From assembly GCA_023053685.1 (NCBI GenBank), contig JALIGW010000010.1, positions 11,961,419-12,025,418 on the forward strand: 64,000 bases of DNA. Reading direction: 5' to 3'. The notes beneath the pieces were generated by a model that saw only the letters and a list, made by a program, of their open reading frames with translations, made no database searches and had not been told where the DNA came from. Positions within the stretch are counted from its first letter, which is position 1. Each line of letters begins with the position of its first letter. Below, one piece after another: positions 23,290-33,719 of this stretch. This stretch comes from Diadophis punctatus similis. Taxonomy: Eukaryota > Chordata > Lepidosauria > Squamata > Dipsadidae. The position numbers and the translations under genes were made by a program.

Positions 23290-25698
23290 TTGTTTAGATT
23301 GTAGAAGAATGGTTTGTTAGAATGAGGGAGCCGGGGACTGGAGTTTGGCCCCCCTCTGCTGAGTGTGGAAACAGAAGCGGAGGGGGGACTGACTCTACTA
23401 CCTGGCTCAGTGAGGAAGGTATGCATGGCCTGCAGGGAGGGAGGAGGACCAGTGGGGGCGGGGAGGGGATCCCTGGGGGGGGTGGAGAGCCGGAACATCT
23501 CGGTCATGATGGGGAGGTAGGTATAGCGGGAGCAGAGGGGTGGGCCGCTCTCGGGGAATAAAACCTCGCTGTTTAAAAGCGATCCCTTGTTCCGGCCCCT
23601 CTGATAGGGATCAATCTTGCTCAACCCGAGTACCTGGTGACGCTGGAGAGCCAGTAAAATCGAGTCCAATCGAACACTTTTAAGAACTTTTATTAAGTCT
23701 TATTTAGTGGCGATAAGGGCGGCAAAACAATCTTATTTTTCTGCTCTTATTGCGTCTGTAGATTCTCGTCCAGCCGCCTTGTTTAGGGTGACTCGCGCCC
23801 TCCTTGCAAAAGGGGGGAGCGAGGAACACTTGCAAGGTAGAGCTGAGGAATACTCGCAGTTTCTGACGGATAAAGTCGCTCGGATTCAGTCGAACCTGGA
23901 CTCTAGCTGGGCAGAGTCCATTGAGTTGACAGGGGCAAGTCTTAGTCCAGCGTTGTGGGAGGAGTTTGAGCCTGTCTCTCCTGATGACGTGGACAAGGCC
24001 GTGGGTGTGATGAGCTCTGCCACCTGTTTATTGGACCCGTGCCCCTCCTGGCTGGTTTCGGCCAGCAGAGAGGTGGCATGCGGCTGGATCCAGGCGGTGG
24101 TCAACGCTTCTTTTAGGGAGGGATCCATACTGCAGCCTTTAAAGGTTGCGGTGGTGAGACCCCTCCTTAAGAAGCCTTCCCTGGATCCAGCGGATTTGAA
24201 GAACTTTCGTCCGGTCTCCAATTTACCTTTTATAGGTAACGTTGTTGAGAAGGTGGTGGCGTTTCAGCTTCTTCGGTTATTGGAGGAAACTGATCATCTG
24301 GATTCCTACCAGTCAGGTTTCAGGCGCGGCTACAGTACAGAAACTGCCTTGGTTGCCCTGATGGATGATCTCTGGCAAGCCCGGGATGGGGGCAACTCTT
24401 CCATCCTGGTGCTACTTGACCTCTCAGCAGCTTTCGATACCATCGACCATGGTATCCTTCTGCATCGTCTCGGCGAGGTGGGGGTGGGAGGCACCGTTTT
24501 ACGGTGGTTCTCCTCTTACCTTGCCGACAGGATGCAGTCGGTGTTAGCAGGAGGACAGAGGTCGTCCCCTAGGCCCCTGACTTGCGGGGTGCATCAGGGT
24601 TCGGTCCTCTCGCCCATCCTGTTTAACATTTACATGAAACCGCTGGGGGAGATCATCCGTAGACATGGGGTGAGTTTTCAACAGTATGCTGACGACACCC
24701 AGCTGTACATCACCACCCCGTCTCAATTCAGGGAGGCAGCCGATGTAATGTGCCGATGCCTGGATGATGTCAGGATCTGGATGGGGAGGAACAGACTCAG
24801 GCTCAACCCCGACAAGACTGAGTGGCTCTGGATATTGCCTCCTAAGTACCATGTCGACTGTCCCTCCTTGGTTCTTGAGGGAGAAAAATTAACTCCCTTG
24901 GAACTGGTTCGCAATTTGGGAGTTCTCCTAGATCCACAGCTAAAATTAGACCAACATCTCACAGCTGTGGCTAGGGGAACTTTTGCACAGGTTCGCCTGG
25001 TGCACCAATTGCGACCATTCTTGGAGAAGGAGGCTTTACTCACGGTCACTCATGCCCTTGTCACCTCCCGCTTGGACTACTGTAATGCGCTCTACATGGG
25101 GCTACCCTTGAAGAGTATTCGGAGACTTCAACTGGTGCAAAATGCAGCTGCGCGTGCTGTGGTGGGTGTTTCAAGATACACCCACGTAACACCCCTACTC
25201 CGCCAGTTGCATTGGTTGCCCATCGGTCTCCGGGTACAATTCAAGGTGTTGATCATCATCTTTAAAGCCCTACATGGCTTAGGTCCAGGTTACCTCCGGG
25301 ACCGCATCCTACCTCACACTTCCCTTCGACCGGTTAGGTCCCACAGAGCGGGTCTTCTCCGGATCCCGTCAGCCAAACAATGCTGGCTGGCGGGGCCTAG
25401 GGGGAGGGCCTTCTCTGTAGGGGCTCCTGCTCTATGGAACCAACTACCCCCAGAGATCAGAGTTATCCCCACCTTGCTGGCCTTCCGAAAAGCCATTAAG
25501 ACATGGCTCTTCCTGCAGGCGGGGTGACCTTGAGACTACTTTTCCCCATGTATACATGTTATTGTATGTTGTTTTTGATACTTTTAAAATTGTTTTTTAA
25601 TAATTCTAATGTTTAGTTCTTTAAAATGTTGTACGCCGCCCTGAGTCCTCAGGGAGTAGGGCGGCATAGAAGAGCATCTAAATAAATAAATAAATAAA
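23290..25698 (+). mobile_element. L2-type LINE copy B, endonuclease deleted
   Basis: The 5' UTR phrase AAGCGATCCCTTGTTCCGGC at 23577 matches the start of the copy at 57.8 kb, and the 3' end has the family hairpin (25635-25665) and an AAATAAAT tail. Between 5' UTR and RT, however, about 950 bases are missing: the sequence jumps from TACCTGG (near 23637) to the segment equivalent to about 58829 in the other copy, removing the whole APE-type endonuclease. The region 23290-23576 is probably additional 5' UTR, because the other copies do not extend that far. Confidence 0.8.
23707..25527 (+). CDS. L2 reverse transcriptase ORF lacking endonuclease
   Basis: An open frame of 606 codons. It covers the linker (AIRAAKQSYFSALIASVDSR), the RT N-terminal block ([20 protein letters not shown]), [19 protein letters not shown], motif [38 protein letters not shown] and the catalytic YADDTQLY near 24685, then the thumb and C-terminal LHWLPIGLR and [18 protein letters not shown]. 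The normal VPQGSV is VHQGSV here. The ATG used is internal to the ancestral ORF2, so translation from it is uncertain. Without endonuclease the protein could at best prime at existing breaks. The absence of stops is notable, given the nearby deletion. Confidence 0.8.
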   Translation: MAIRAAKQSYFSALIASVDSRPAALFRVTRALLAKGGSEEHLQGRAEEYSQFLTDKVARIQSNLDSSWAESIELTGASLSPALWEEFEPVSPDDVDKAVGVMSSATCLLDPCPSWLVSASREVACGWIQAVVNASFREGSILQPLKVAVVRPLLKKPSLDPADLKNFRPVSNLPFIGNVVEKVVAFQLLRLLEETDHLDSYQSGFRRGYSTETALVALMDDLWQARDGGNSSILVLLDLSAAFDTIDHGILLHRLGEVGVGGTVLRWFSSYLADRMQSVLAGGQRSSPRPLTCGVHQGSVLSPILFNIYMKPLGEIIRRHGVSFQQYADDTQLYITTPSQFREAADVMCRCLDDVRIWMGRNRLRLNPDKTEWLWILPPKYHVDCPSLVLEGEKLTPLELVRNLGVLLDPQLKLDQHLTAVARGTFAQVRLVHQLRPFLEKEALLTVTHALVTSRLDYCNALYMGLPLKSIRRLQLVQNAAARAVVGVSRYTHVTPLLRQLHWLPIGLRVQFKVLIIIFKALHGLGPGYLRDRILPHTSLRPVRSHRAGLLRIPSAKQCWLAGPRGRAFSVGAPALWNQLPPEIRVIPTLLAFRKAIKTWLFLQAG

Positions 25699-25818
25699 TC
25701 TGGGTCGGTCACCGGGACCAGAGGTTTTGTCTTCTGATCTTTTGGATTCGTTGGGCTCGAGCACGAGTTCAAAAGCTCAGAAGACAAAACCTCTGGTCCC
25801 AGTGACTGACCCAGATTG
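25699..25818. repeat. Long inverted repeat at the L2 3' end
   Basis: Starting at the last base of the L2 tail, TCTGGGTCGGTCACCGGGAC and the following AGAGGTTTTGTCTTCTGA return in complement at 25773-25818 (TCAGAAGACAAAACCTCTGG, then TCCCAGTGACTGACCCAGA). Arms are about 45 bases with 3-4 mismatches and a spacer of about 28 bases containing GGGCTCGAGCACGAG. Origin unclear. Confidence 0.85.
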
Positions 25819-25974
25819 AATCCTGCATGACAGCAAATTATTTAAAATGGTAAAATCATAGGCTACGGAAGAACTTCTCTAGGAATTACAAACAAGTAAT
25901 AAAATGGCAAATAGGCAGTATTGAGGGCAAAAGCACATCTTATCTTCAGTTGGGGAAGTTTTTGCATTGGAGTT

Positions 25975-26195
25975 GGGAGAGCCAATTTGGTGTAGTGGTT
26001 AAGACAACAGGATAGAAAGTGGGAGACAGTGAATTTTTAGGCAGAAAGCCTAAGCTGAGTGACTTTTAGTCTGTCACTTTCTCAGCCCTAAGGAAGAGGC
26101 AACAGCAAAACATTTCTGAAAGTCTTGCCAAGAAAACTAGGGACTAGTCCCGAAATGACTCAAAGGCACGAAAGGAGAAAAAAATATAGTGGTAA
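25975..26195 (+). mobile_element. tRNA-derived SINE (degraded)
   Basis: It begins GAGAGCCAATTTGGTGTAGTGGTTAAGACA split around a pol III box A-like TGGTGTAGTGG, followed by a worn box B region and the body phrases GTGACTTTTAGTCTGTCACT and CTTGCCAAGAAAACTAGGGA that I know from an abundant squamate tRNA SINE. It ends GGAGAAAAAAATA. Confidence 0.65.
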
Positions 26196-27669
26196 AAGGT
26201 AAAACTTTAGTCTACTCTTTCTTGCCATTTAAGCTGTTCAGTCTTTAAAGAATACAAGTTCATTCATTAGCTGCAACTTTACCTCAGACTTCTTTTTAAA
26301 AATTCTTAAAGAATACCACTAATGTTAGTGACGTTGACATTGTCAGTTATTTTTTAAAATGTTTTATTTGTCATTCATTATTTGAGTTTGCCCAAAGTAT
26401 TATCTAAAAGAAATTTTCATATAATCCTCAAAAGACATAGGAAAAATATTCTCTACAATTTCCTTGTCATATTTTATGTTTCTTTTCAACCTCTATGGTC
26501 TAATATTACTAAAACGTCTTGGACTAGCTTCATGATTAATTATTACAGTTTATATTTATAGCAATCTGTTAAATTTCTTCTTTTGTACATACTGCCGAAT
26601 CACATTTATTTTGTCAGCATTTTAGAATCTTTTAAATTTAGTCACGTAAAATGTCAACTTTTTAACACTAGCAATTTTGAATGCTTTTTGTGACTCCATT
26701 ATTTAATAGTACTTGTACTTTTTAGAGGATGCATATTTTATTGCTTAATCTCATTGTTATTACTGGTTTATTTATTTTAGCTGCAGCCAAAGTTTCATTT
26801 TTTCTTTTGTGAACACTCTTTAATTATACTTAGAAAGTGATTCAGAGTATATTGTTAATTTTATGTACATGTCTCACTGAAAGTCATAAGCTTAAATCTA
26901 TTATTTAAAAACAATCACTATATGTATGGATTTAAACATATAGCCTGGAATCTATCAAAATTATGTATCACAGTCAAATGTCAAATTTACATTCATGCAT
27001 ATTGAGCATGCTATTCTTTCTCAGGTGAAGTAGTGCATGCAAAGCTCAAAACAGGACCAAGAAATATTAAGTGAAAGAAAAGAAGGCATGGGATAGGAAA
27101 TATAGTTAAAACTTGTTTAAATAAGATCATTCACCATTTTACTCCATACTTATCTCATCTTGCAAGCCAATCTGTCTTCCATCCTGAGAATACAGTGTTC
27201 ATTGTTCTCTAAACTTCTCACCCCCCTTTTTTTGATGATTGCATCACCTTCCCCAATCACAAATTTTCTTAGTCTTTCTCTTCCTGTTAGCACTTTCATT
27301 CTTTCTTCCAACCTTTTTTTAAAGTTCATTCTCCTTCATTCTCTCTATGACAAAATTATTTCAGCAGAATTTTTATATTGATCATTCACTTTTGTATTCC
27401 ATCCACATGTATTCAGCTCTCATACATTCTTCACTTTATCTTCCCCCATACTTAAATATCCAATTCCCATCACCATCAATTTACTTTGATGACATGTCCC
27501 AAATCAGTAGAAACATGCTCAGAGATTCAGCTTTTTATCTTCTTTTGGCACACATTTGTTACTAGCAACAAATGCATATACTAAGCACTATATTTCTACT
27601 TGTATTTGCATTTCTTAAAATGTTCCATTCATTTTCCCATCTTTAGTAAGCAATATACCACATAGTACA
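26196..27669. other. AT-rich sequence, nothing recognised
   Basis: No gene or element could be recognised. Confidence 0.4.
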
Positions 27670-27678
27670 CAAATTTAA

Positions 27679-28033
27679 AGGGACACGATGGCTCAGTGGC
27701 TAAGACGCTGAGCTTGTTGATCGAAAGGTCGGCAGTTCAGTGGTTCGAATCCCTAGTGCCGTGTAACGGGGTGAGCTCCCGTTACTTGTCCCAGCTTCTG
27801 CCAACCTAGCAGTTCGAAAGCACGTAAAAAATGCAAGTAGAAAAATAGGGACCACCTTTGGTGGGAAGGTAACAGCATTCCGTGCGCCTTTGGCGTTTAG
27901 TCATGCTGGCCACATGACCACGGAGATGTCTTCGGACAGTACTGGCTCTTTGGCTTTGAAACGGAGATGAGCACCGCCCCATAGAGTTGGGAACGACTAG
28001 CACATATGTGCGAGGGGAACCTTTACCTTTACC
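27679..28033 (+). mobile_element. Sauria-type SINE (tRNA head, Bov-B-like tail)
   Basis: The 5' part is tRNA-like with box A (TGGCTCAGTGGCTAAG) and box B (GGTTCGAATCC), the internal pol III promoter. The 3' end GGGGAACCTTTACCTTTACC is the Bov-B/RTE-type tail that lets the SINE use that LINE's machinery. A 9-bp duplication CAAATTTAA flanks it (27670-27678 and 28034-28042). It is not a functional tRNA gene: the body continues for 270 bases beyond the tRNA-like part. Confidence 0.92.
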
Positions 28034-28042
28034 CAAATTTAA

Positions 28043-28719
28043 CTACAGATCCTCATAGCCATTTATGTATAACTTAGACATATTTGTGCAATTTTTCATG
28101 CTACATACATACATTTTCATATCCACTCTCCTTATTCATTATATTCTCTATCTAAAATTGGCTTCAAATTCTTTAGGTTTTAGTCAACAGCTCAGAATCA
28201 TGTGCATACAAATGTACACATACATGTACATCTACAACAAATATACCTCTAATGTGGCAATCATTTTTATACATTTACTTATAAATATATTAAACTGCAG
28301 AATATCATGCAACTTCATTTTTCCCTTCTCAGTCCTAAACGATTTATGAATGGCTTTTTTCATTTTTCTTATTAGCCTAACATCACACACTTTTGTGGCA
28401 CAATGTAAAGTAATTATTTTCACTTTGTTCCACACAGCTTTCACCACTCTTTTCCATACCCAATTTTCCTGGGAGACTAATCCACCTTTTAATACATTTT
28501 CATATAGGTATCATATAGGTTTTCAATAAGTATGCTTTTCCAACAATCTATCTGCTTTCATTCTACATTCATTCATGTCTTTCTTTTCTTTCCATGACTA
28601 TTTCCCTCCAAAATCCATTCATAAAACTACTCAAAATGGTCTTTGCATTCAGTGCTGATATTATTCTTGTATGTTTCATCATAAACAATCAAATTAATCA
28701 TCCTTTTAGATCTATGTAC
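28043..28719. other. Pyrimidine-rich sequence, possibly a worn antisense LINE
   Basis: The plus strand is T/C-rich and the minus strand gives fragmentary frames (for example KAVWNKVKIITLHCATKV near 28420). I cannot tie them to a named family. Confidence 0.25.
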
Positions 28720-28802
28720 ATTCCATTGCCATGTGTAATATTGTAAGCTGTCCAGATTTGCCTTGTGGTGAGATGGGCAGCAAACAAATTTAATAAATAA
28801 TA
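28720..28802 (+). mobile_element. L2-type LINE 3' tail
   Basis: TAAGCTGTCCAGATTTGCCT, then GATGGGCAGCAAACAAATTT and AATAAATAATAA: a degraded form of the L2 3' hairpin and tail. No coding part is attached. Confidence 0.5.
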
Positions 28803-29667
28803 ATGTGTACATATCACATGCACATTAAAGTGTCCAAGTATTCAAAAGAAGCAGATTTTTCTAAAGCGAAAACCAGCAAGCAGTTTCTATTCCCATTCAT
28901 TGTTAGTCTCTGTATGGTACAAAACCTTTTTAAAAATATTATCTTACCCTTTTCCCACCCATCCGTTCCTATTACCTAGCCAAATAACTTTCCCTCTGTA
29001 TTGGAATATTGCATATTTTCTCGCAAAACCATTTTAATTCTCTCATCTACCAGTGCCTAATATGCAACTATCACTAAACTATGGATTCCTATAAATACCA
29101 AAAATTCTGTAAAACACACTTTCTGGTATACATTTTAGCCTTTTCACTTACAATTAATGTTATACCTTCAATGCTATATGTGTTCAGCAAGCCCAAAGGT
29201 TTAGACTATCTTCATTTGCTTACATCCTTTCTTTTTGTCCCCCCCCCATGTTTTATTTAATTAATTTGTTAATTTATGCTATTTACTATTTGCTTTTTTA
29301 ATATTTCAAGTCATAATCTTCCTCATACTGTAGTCATCATCACAGGAACCCATGCCACCCTTCATGGCTTTTGTCAATTGAGGTTTCACATAATGCTCTT
29401 TAATAAGATGAAGGATAATAACTATCAGCATAGTTTGGTGCTGAGGTAGTCCAGTCTTAGCCCATGCAAGTTTTCACTGTTTTAGGCAAACTAAGATTTC
29501 CAATCTAGAGACTATCTTGCAAAGGAAAACACATGTACTCACATCCAGCAACACAAGAGGTACATGCTATGTACTAACACAGTTGAAAAAAGTCAAATTT
29601 ATACAATCTTCTTTTGTGGCATGTAATGTATGTTTAACTTATATTCATTTTCTCTTATTAAACCAGC
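28803..29667. other. AT-rich sequence, nothing recognised
   Basis: No gene or element could be recognised. Confidence 0.4.
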
Positions 29668-30132
29668 TGTCAACTCGCGAAGCATCCCTGACCTGCTCTC
29701 GAGTTGCCAAGGGGGATGGGGAATTGAACCTCGCAGCTGCATCAAGGAACTTTCATTTCAGTCAAAACAAAGCACATTCCAGCTGGCAGCATCAAGGTTA
29801 TCTCCACGGGAACCCACAGAGATAACCGGAGAGAGTGACTTCTACAACCGCAAAATTGTTTCATTGGGGAATGTGACTGATGACACATCTTGTGGGGAGG
29901 GGGAAACAGGGTCAGAGCCAAAGCACGAATTAAGTGAGGTCAGAGTTGGCTCCATTTGGTCTGTGCTGACATGAAACTCCTAAGAAATAACTGGATTTCC
30001 TTTGAAGCTTGGCCTGAGGCTCATGATTTAATTAGGGCATTGGTCGGAACCCTGACAGCAAACCAACGCTCCCAAAACTAATAAAAACGACAGGGATTCC
30101 TGAGCCCTGTAATCTCCATCTACTCCCTGACA
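29668..30132 (+). repeat. Probable LTR of a Gypsy-type element
   Basis: The stretch starts TGTCA and ends TGACA, a perfect 5-bp inverted terminal pair of the TG...CA type, and has an AATAAAA polyadenylation signal at about 30081. A gag-like region follows downstream on the same strand. No second LTR is visible in the window, so the ends are inferred from the terminal dinucleotides only. Confidence 0.5.
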
Positions 30133-31029
30133 CCTTGAGTGCGTGGAGAGAAACTCAGGCTACCTTGACAGAGGGCGGACTATCCGAAGACAGCCTGCTC
30201 CAGGCAACCCAGAGCAGGGTAGAACTTGTCCCCACCCAGGGAACTCCAGGAACCAGCAGCCCAACTGGAACCAAATTACAGCCCTCGCTGGACATCAAAG
30301 CCGAGATGCCCGTCTCACTGACCAGAACGAGAAGGGATGAATATTGGTGAAAAAAAGTCCCTAAAGCGGCTGAGGTTGAGCTCCCCCACCCTAGAGTCCA
30401 GGGCTGGGGGAAACCCCTGAGCAAGCTAGGAAGACTGGAATGGATGATGGACTGGGAACGGGCCAGGCTCCCAAAACCTCTGATGGAACCCTTGGGGGGA
30501 TCCTTAGAACAGCTGAGGGAGAAATTTGAATGAACCATCCTTCGCAATGAAGGGCCGTCGTGCCGCCCAAAAGAGAGGGGGGTTGCAACTGAGCCCTTTG
30601 AAGTGAGGAGACGCAGATGGAATGCAGTCCCCCTTCACCACCACCCAGAGGGAAAATGAGCCCGAGGCTACTGCCGGTGGCTCCTCCACACAACAGGTAA
30701 GCCGCCCAAGGTGGCTGGCCCCCCTTCTCCCCGAACCAGAGCCAAGAGAGACCGCCAAACACACCAAGTGTAGGCATATGGGGGCCAACATGATGAGGGA
30801 GGAGCAGGGCTGAACGAATCACCCTGATTCAGGGGGAAATTCGATGGGGACTCAGATTAACTGGCTCTATTCCTTGACTCTGCTAGAGTCCACCTAGAGC
30901 ACGACCGCCACCTCTACCCATGACACAGGGCCATGGTGAATACCATAGCTGGGGGGCTGGAGGGAGAAGCAAAGGAATGGCTAGCAGCCCTCCATAAGAG
31001 GAGAGCCCAGCAGCTGCAAGACACTGACA
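30133..31029 (+). pseudogene. Gypsy leader and gag remnant
   Basis: Downstream of the putative LTR lies a GC-richer leader with broken frames. At 30932-31029 an open piece reads AMVNTIAGGLEGEAKEWLAA then LHKRRAQQLQDTD. Its GxxGEAxxWxxxL pattern parallels the gag capsid segment GMNEGEAAEWVAELHNEAAP of the minus-strand Gypsy fragment next door, which supports a retrotransposon gag. The piece is cut off by a hAT-like terminus at 31030. Stops upstream make it non-functional. Confidence 0.5.
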
Positions 31030-31434
31030 CAGGGGTGAAATGCTACCGGTTCGGGCAGATTCACCTGAACCTGTAGTAAAAATGCTACTGGTTCGGCCTA
31101 ACTGGTAGTAAAAAATGCTTTAAAAAGTAAAAAAAAAGTTTCGACGATCGCGTGGCACAGCTGATTGTCGCACAGCTGATCGTTGGAACATTTTTTTTAC
31201 TTTTTAAAGCATTTTTTTACTACAAGTTTGGGCGAATAGGTAGTAAAAATGCTAACAAAAAGTTTATAAAAAGGTTCCAACGATCAGCTGTGCCGCGCGA
31301 TCGTCGGAACCTTTTTTTTAGTTCTGGCTCTTGCCACTTTCGGCCACTAGGCCTGCCCACCCACCCCCACCTTATATAAGTTCCCTTTGCCACACGGCCC
31401 AGCTACTCGCTTTGCCGACGCCCGCTCAGCTCAA
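31030..31434. mobile_element. Foldback hAT-like element, right end not found
   Basis: It starts CAGGGGTGAAATGCTACCGG, the same terminus as the MITE at 16310. Inside, a 40-base segment (TTCGACGATCGCG...GCACAGCTGATCGTTGGAA, 31140-31190) recurs inverted at 31272-31312. No matching right terminus or 8-bp duplication is visible before the Gypsy fragment at about 31435, so the element seems truncated. Confidence 0.6.
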
Positions 31435-32880
31435 AATCTATTTTGACCGCACCTATAACATTTCACATCCCTTGTCGGTTCAAAACGTGGGGTCGCTGCT
31501 GGCCTAGGGGGAACTCTACGGCCCAATTGCCTTCTAGCTGGCTGGTCAAGTGGGGTCTTCTTTCGGGCTTTTACTATGTGGTCCAGAGCGATGGCGGTGG
31601 AATACCAATCTTGGACCCAGCACGGGACCCCCTGATTTCGCACGCCTCTTTCAATTCCGGATCCAGTGCATCTCGGAACGTGTGCACCAGGAACCGCTCG
31701 GGCCAGTCTCACACTTTCCCTGCTGCTCTTCTGAATTTCCACACCAGTTCCTTCACTGGGCGTCTCGCTTGCTTCAGCTTTTTGATCTGGGCCTCTGCGT
31801 CTGCCTGTTGGGCCTCATCGCGGAATCTGATTCTCATTAGCTGCACGAAGTCGTTCAGGTTGTTTAACTCAGGGGCTGCTTCATTGTGGAGTTCGGCCAC
31901 CCACTCTGCTGCTTCCCCCTCATTCATCCCCTCGGTTATCTGATCGATCAGCTGCCTATCTGTCTGGAATAGCGATCTGTATTCGTCGATGTATACCAAC
32001 ACCCGGTGGAGGAAGTAGGCTAGTTTAGTGGGGTGCCCATTGAACATGGCTCGCAACTGAGGGGTGGCCTCTTGGGCCCGCGGGGTGGCGGCTAGCCCGG
32101 CCATGGCCGGCGGAGCGGTGGTTTGTGGCGGAGGTCCTCATACTTGGCCCCCTCCTTGCTGCATCTGCGGGCCTAGCCCCCCTGTGGGGAGGGGCTGGTG
32201 CGGCCGGTACTGGCATCGTAGGGCCCGGCTGCGTTGCCCCCATCACAGGCATGAAGTTTGGCTGCAGGGGTTACCCCGGGGTCCACTGGCATTGTGCCCA
32301 CCTCACTCCGGGAAAGAACGCCCATCCCGGTGGGATTTGACACGGCGGCATGGCTCCGAAGCTTGGCTGGGGGGGTTGGCAGTGGTGAGCTTCCCTCTCC
32401 TGTTTGTCACCACTGGGGCTTCCAAAACCCAGTTGGTGAGTTGGTTTCGGAGAGGGGTAGTGTGTCGCCCAACCGGGAGGTGGCCTGGTGGGAGGACCTT
32501 CTGGGGTCCCACTCGCAGTGGTGTGGAAAGAAGCAGCAACCCCGCTTTGCTGGGAGGCCTGGGGTCCTTCTGGGAAAGAGAATGCAGGCCGGGCCAGGTT
32601 CCACCTAAGGGCTTTGATTCCCGATGGGGGGTTTGTCCAACTCATGCTTAGGTGTCCAAACCGATCTAGAAGGTCCATTAGCGACTGAGCGTGTGACTCC
32701 AGCTGGGATCCCTTGTCTTCGGAGCACCCCGTGAGCGTGGTTCTCGGCTGCCTCCATTCAGGGCCATGGGTTACCCTTGAATACAAAGGTGGCTCGAGCT
32801 TTAAGCCCCAACGGCTCCTAGCGGGGTCCGCTCCAGCTGAGAGAGAGGCTCAGGGGTCGGTTGCTTGCTCCGTGCCCCCA
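31435..32880 (-). pseudogene. Gypsy chromovirus gag fragment (second copy)
   Basis: This is a second, partial copy of the element at 53-62 kb. Matching runs from the gag leader (32820-32880 equals about 61697-61760) to the zinc knuckle (31435 equals about 57260). Readable parts are [59 protein letters not shown] and the start of the nucleocapsid knuckle VKCYRCGQ, after which it stops. It spans the point where the other copy is interrupted by an L2, so it shows the empty site. Frames are broken and no LTR is attached. Confidence 0.85.
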
Positions 32881-33640
32881 CAAGCAAGCCACAACAGATC
32901 CCTTGCTGATTGCAGGAGAGTGGTGGCTCTTCCTCTGGATCCGAGGCACCCTCCCGACCAACAAAGAAGAGAGATGGCCATTATGGCTGAACTGAAGCTG
33001 GGGCAAGAAAGAAATGAGTTGGAGCGGTTTGTGTACAGTGGATTGGAACTGGGTGAGGTGATTTTCAACTTCTATATTAGAGACCTAACCCCAAATAAAA
33101 GTCCCCTCTAAATCGCTGAAAGCGGCAAGCTAATACATAGAGATTATAGACCCGAAAGAGAAAGGAAATTTTAATGGGAGAGTATGAAGTGTTAAAATAG
33201 AGAAAGATTGGACTGGAACTTGCAGTGGCTGCTTAAGGATGAACAGGCCATAACTACAGCACAGGTGGCCAGATTCTGCACAGCAGTAGTGGGGATTCGT
33301 CGCAAATATGTGTCTTCTTCACCATAGCGATATATATACCAACTGTGGCTAACCTTTAAGTGTCTAATCGACCATAGCTAATTTATACGACAAATGTGGC
33401 AAACTCTGCTTATTCCTTTCCCTATTAGTATTAAACTGACTATAGGCCACACAGCTTATGGATTGTAATTTTAGTAGTGTAGACCATGTGTAATTGACAG
33501 ACTGGATTTTATCATGGATTTTATCTGTTATTTATTATTCTATTTTATAACTTTTAATTGTATATTTACTGAGTGTTTTTGTTTGTTCTAGTCTCTGGTC
33601 TATGACTGTAATAAATTGAATTCAATTGAATTGATTTTAA
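32881..33640 (+). other. Unclassified; probable LINE or SINE 3' end at right
   Basis: The left part has an open frame of no known family. The right part is AT-rich and ends TATGACTGTAATAAATTGAA followed by an ATTGAATTCAATTGAATTG short repeat, which looks like a retrotransposon 3' tail. I cannot name the family. Confidence 0.3.
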
Positions 33641-33719
33641 TTTTTTTAACAATATTGTTAAAATATTGGAAGAAAATGTATAAAGAAAAATAGATTCTGT
33701 GACTATTTGGCAATCAGCT

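Noticed and set aside
27685..27760. tRNA gene with boxes A and B
   Set aside because: It is the tRNA-like head of a SINE, shown by the 270-base body, Bov-B-like tail and 9-bp target duplication.
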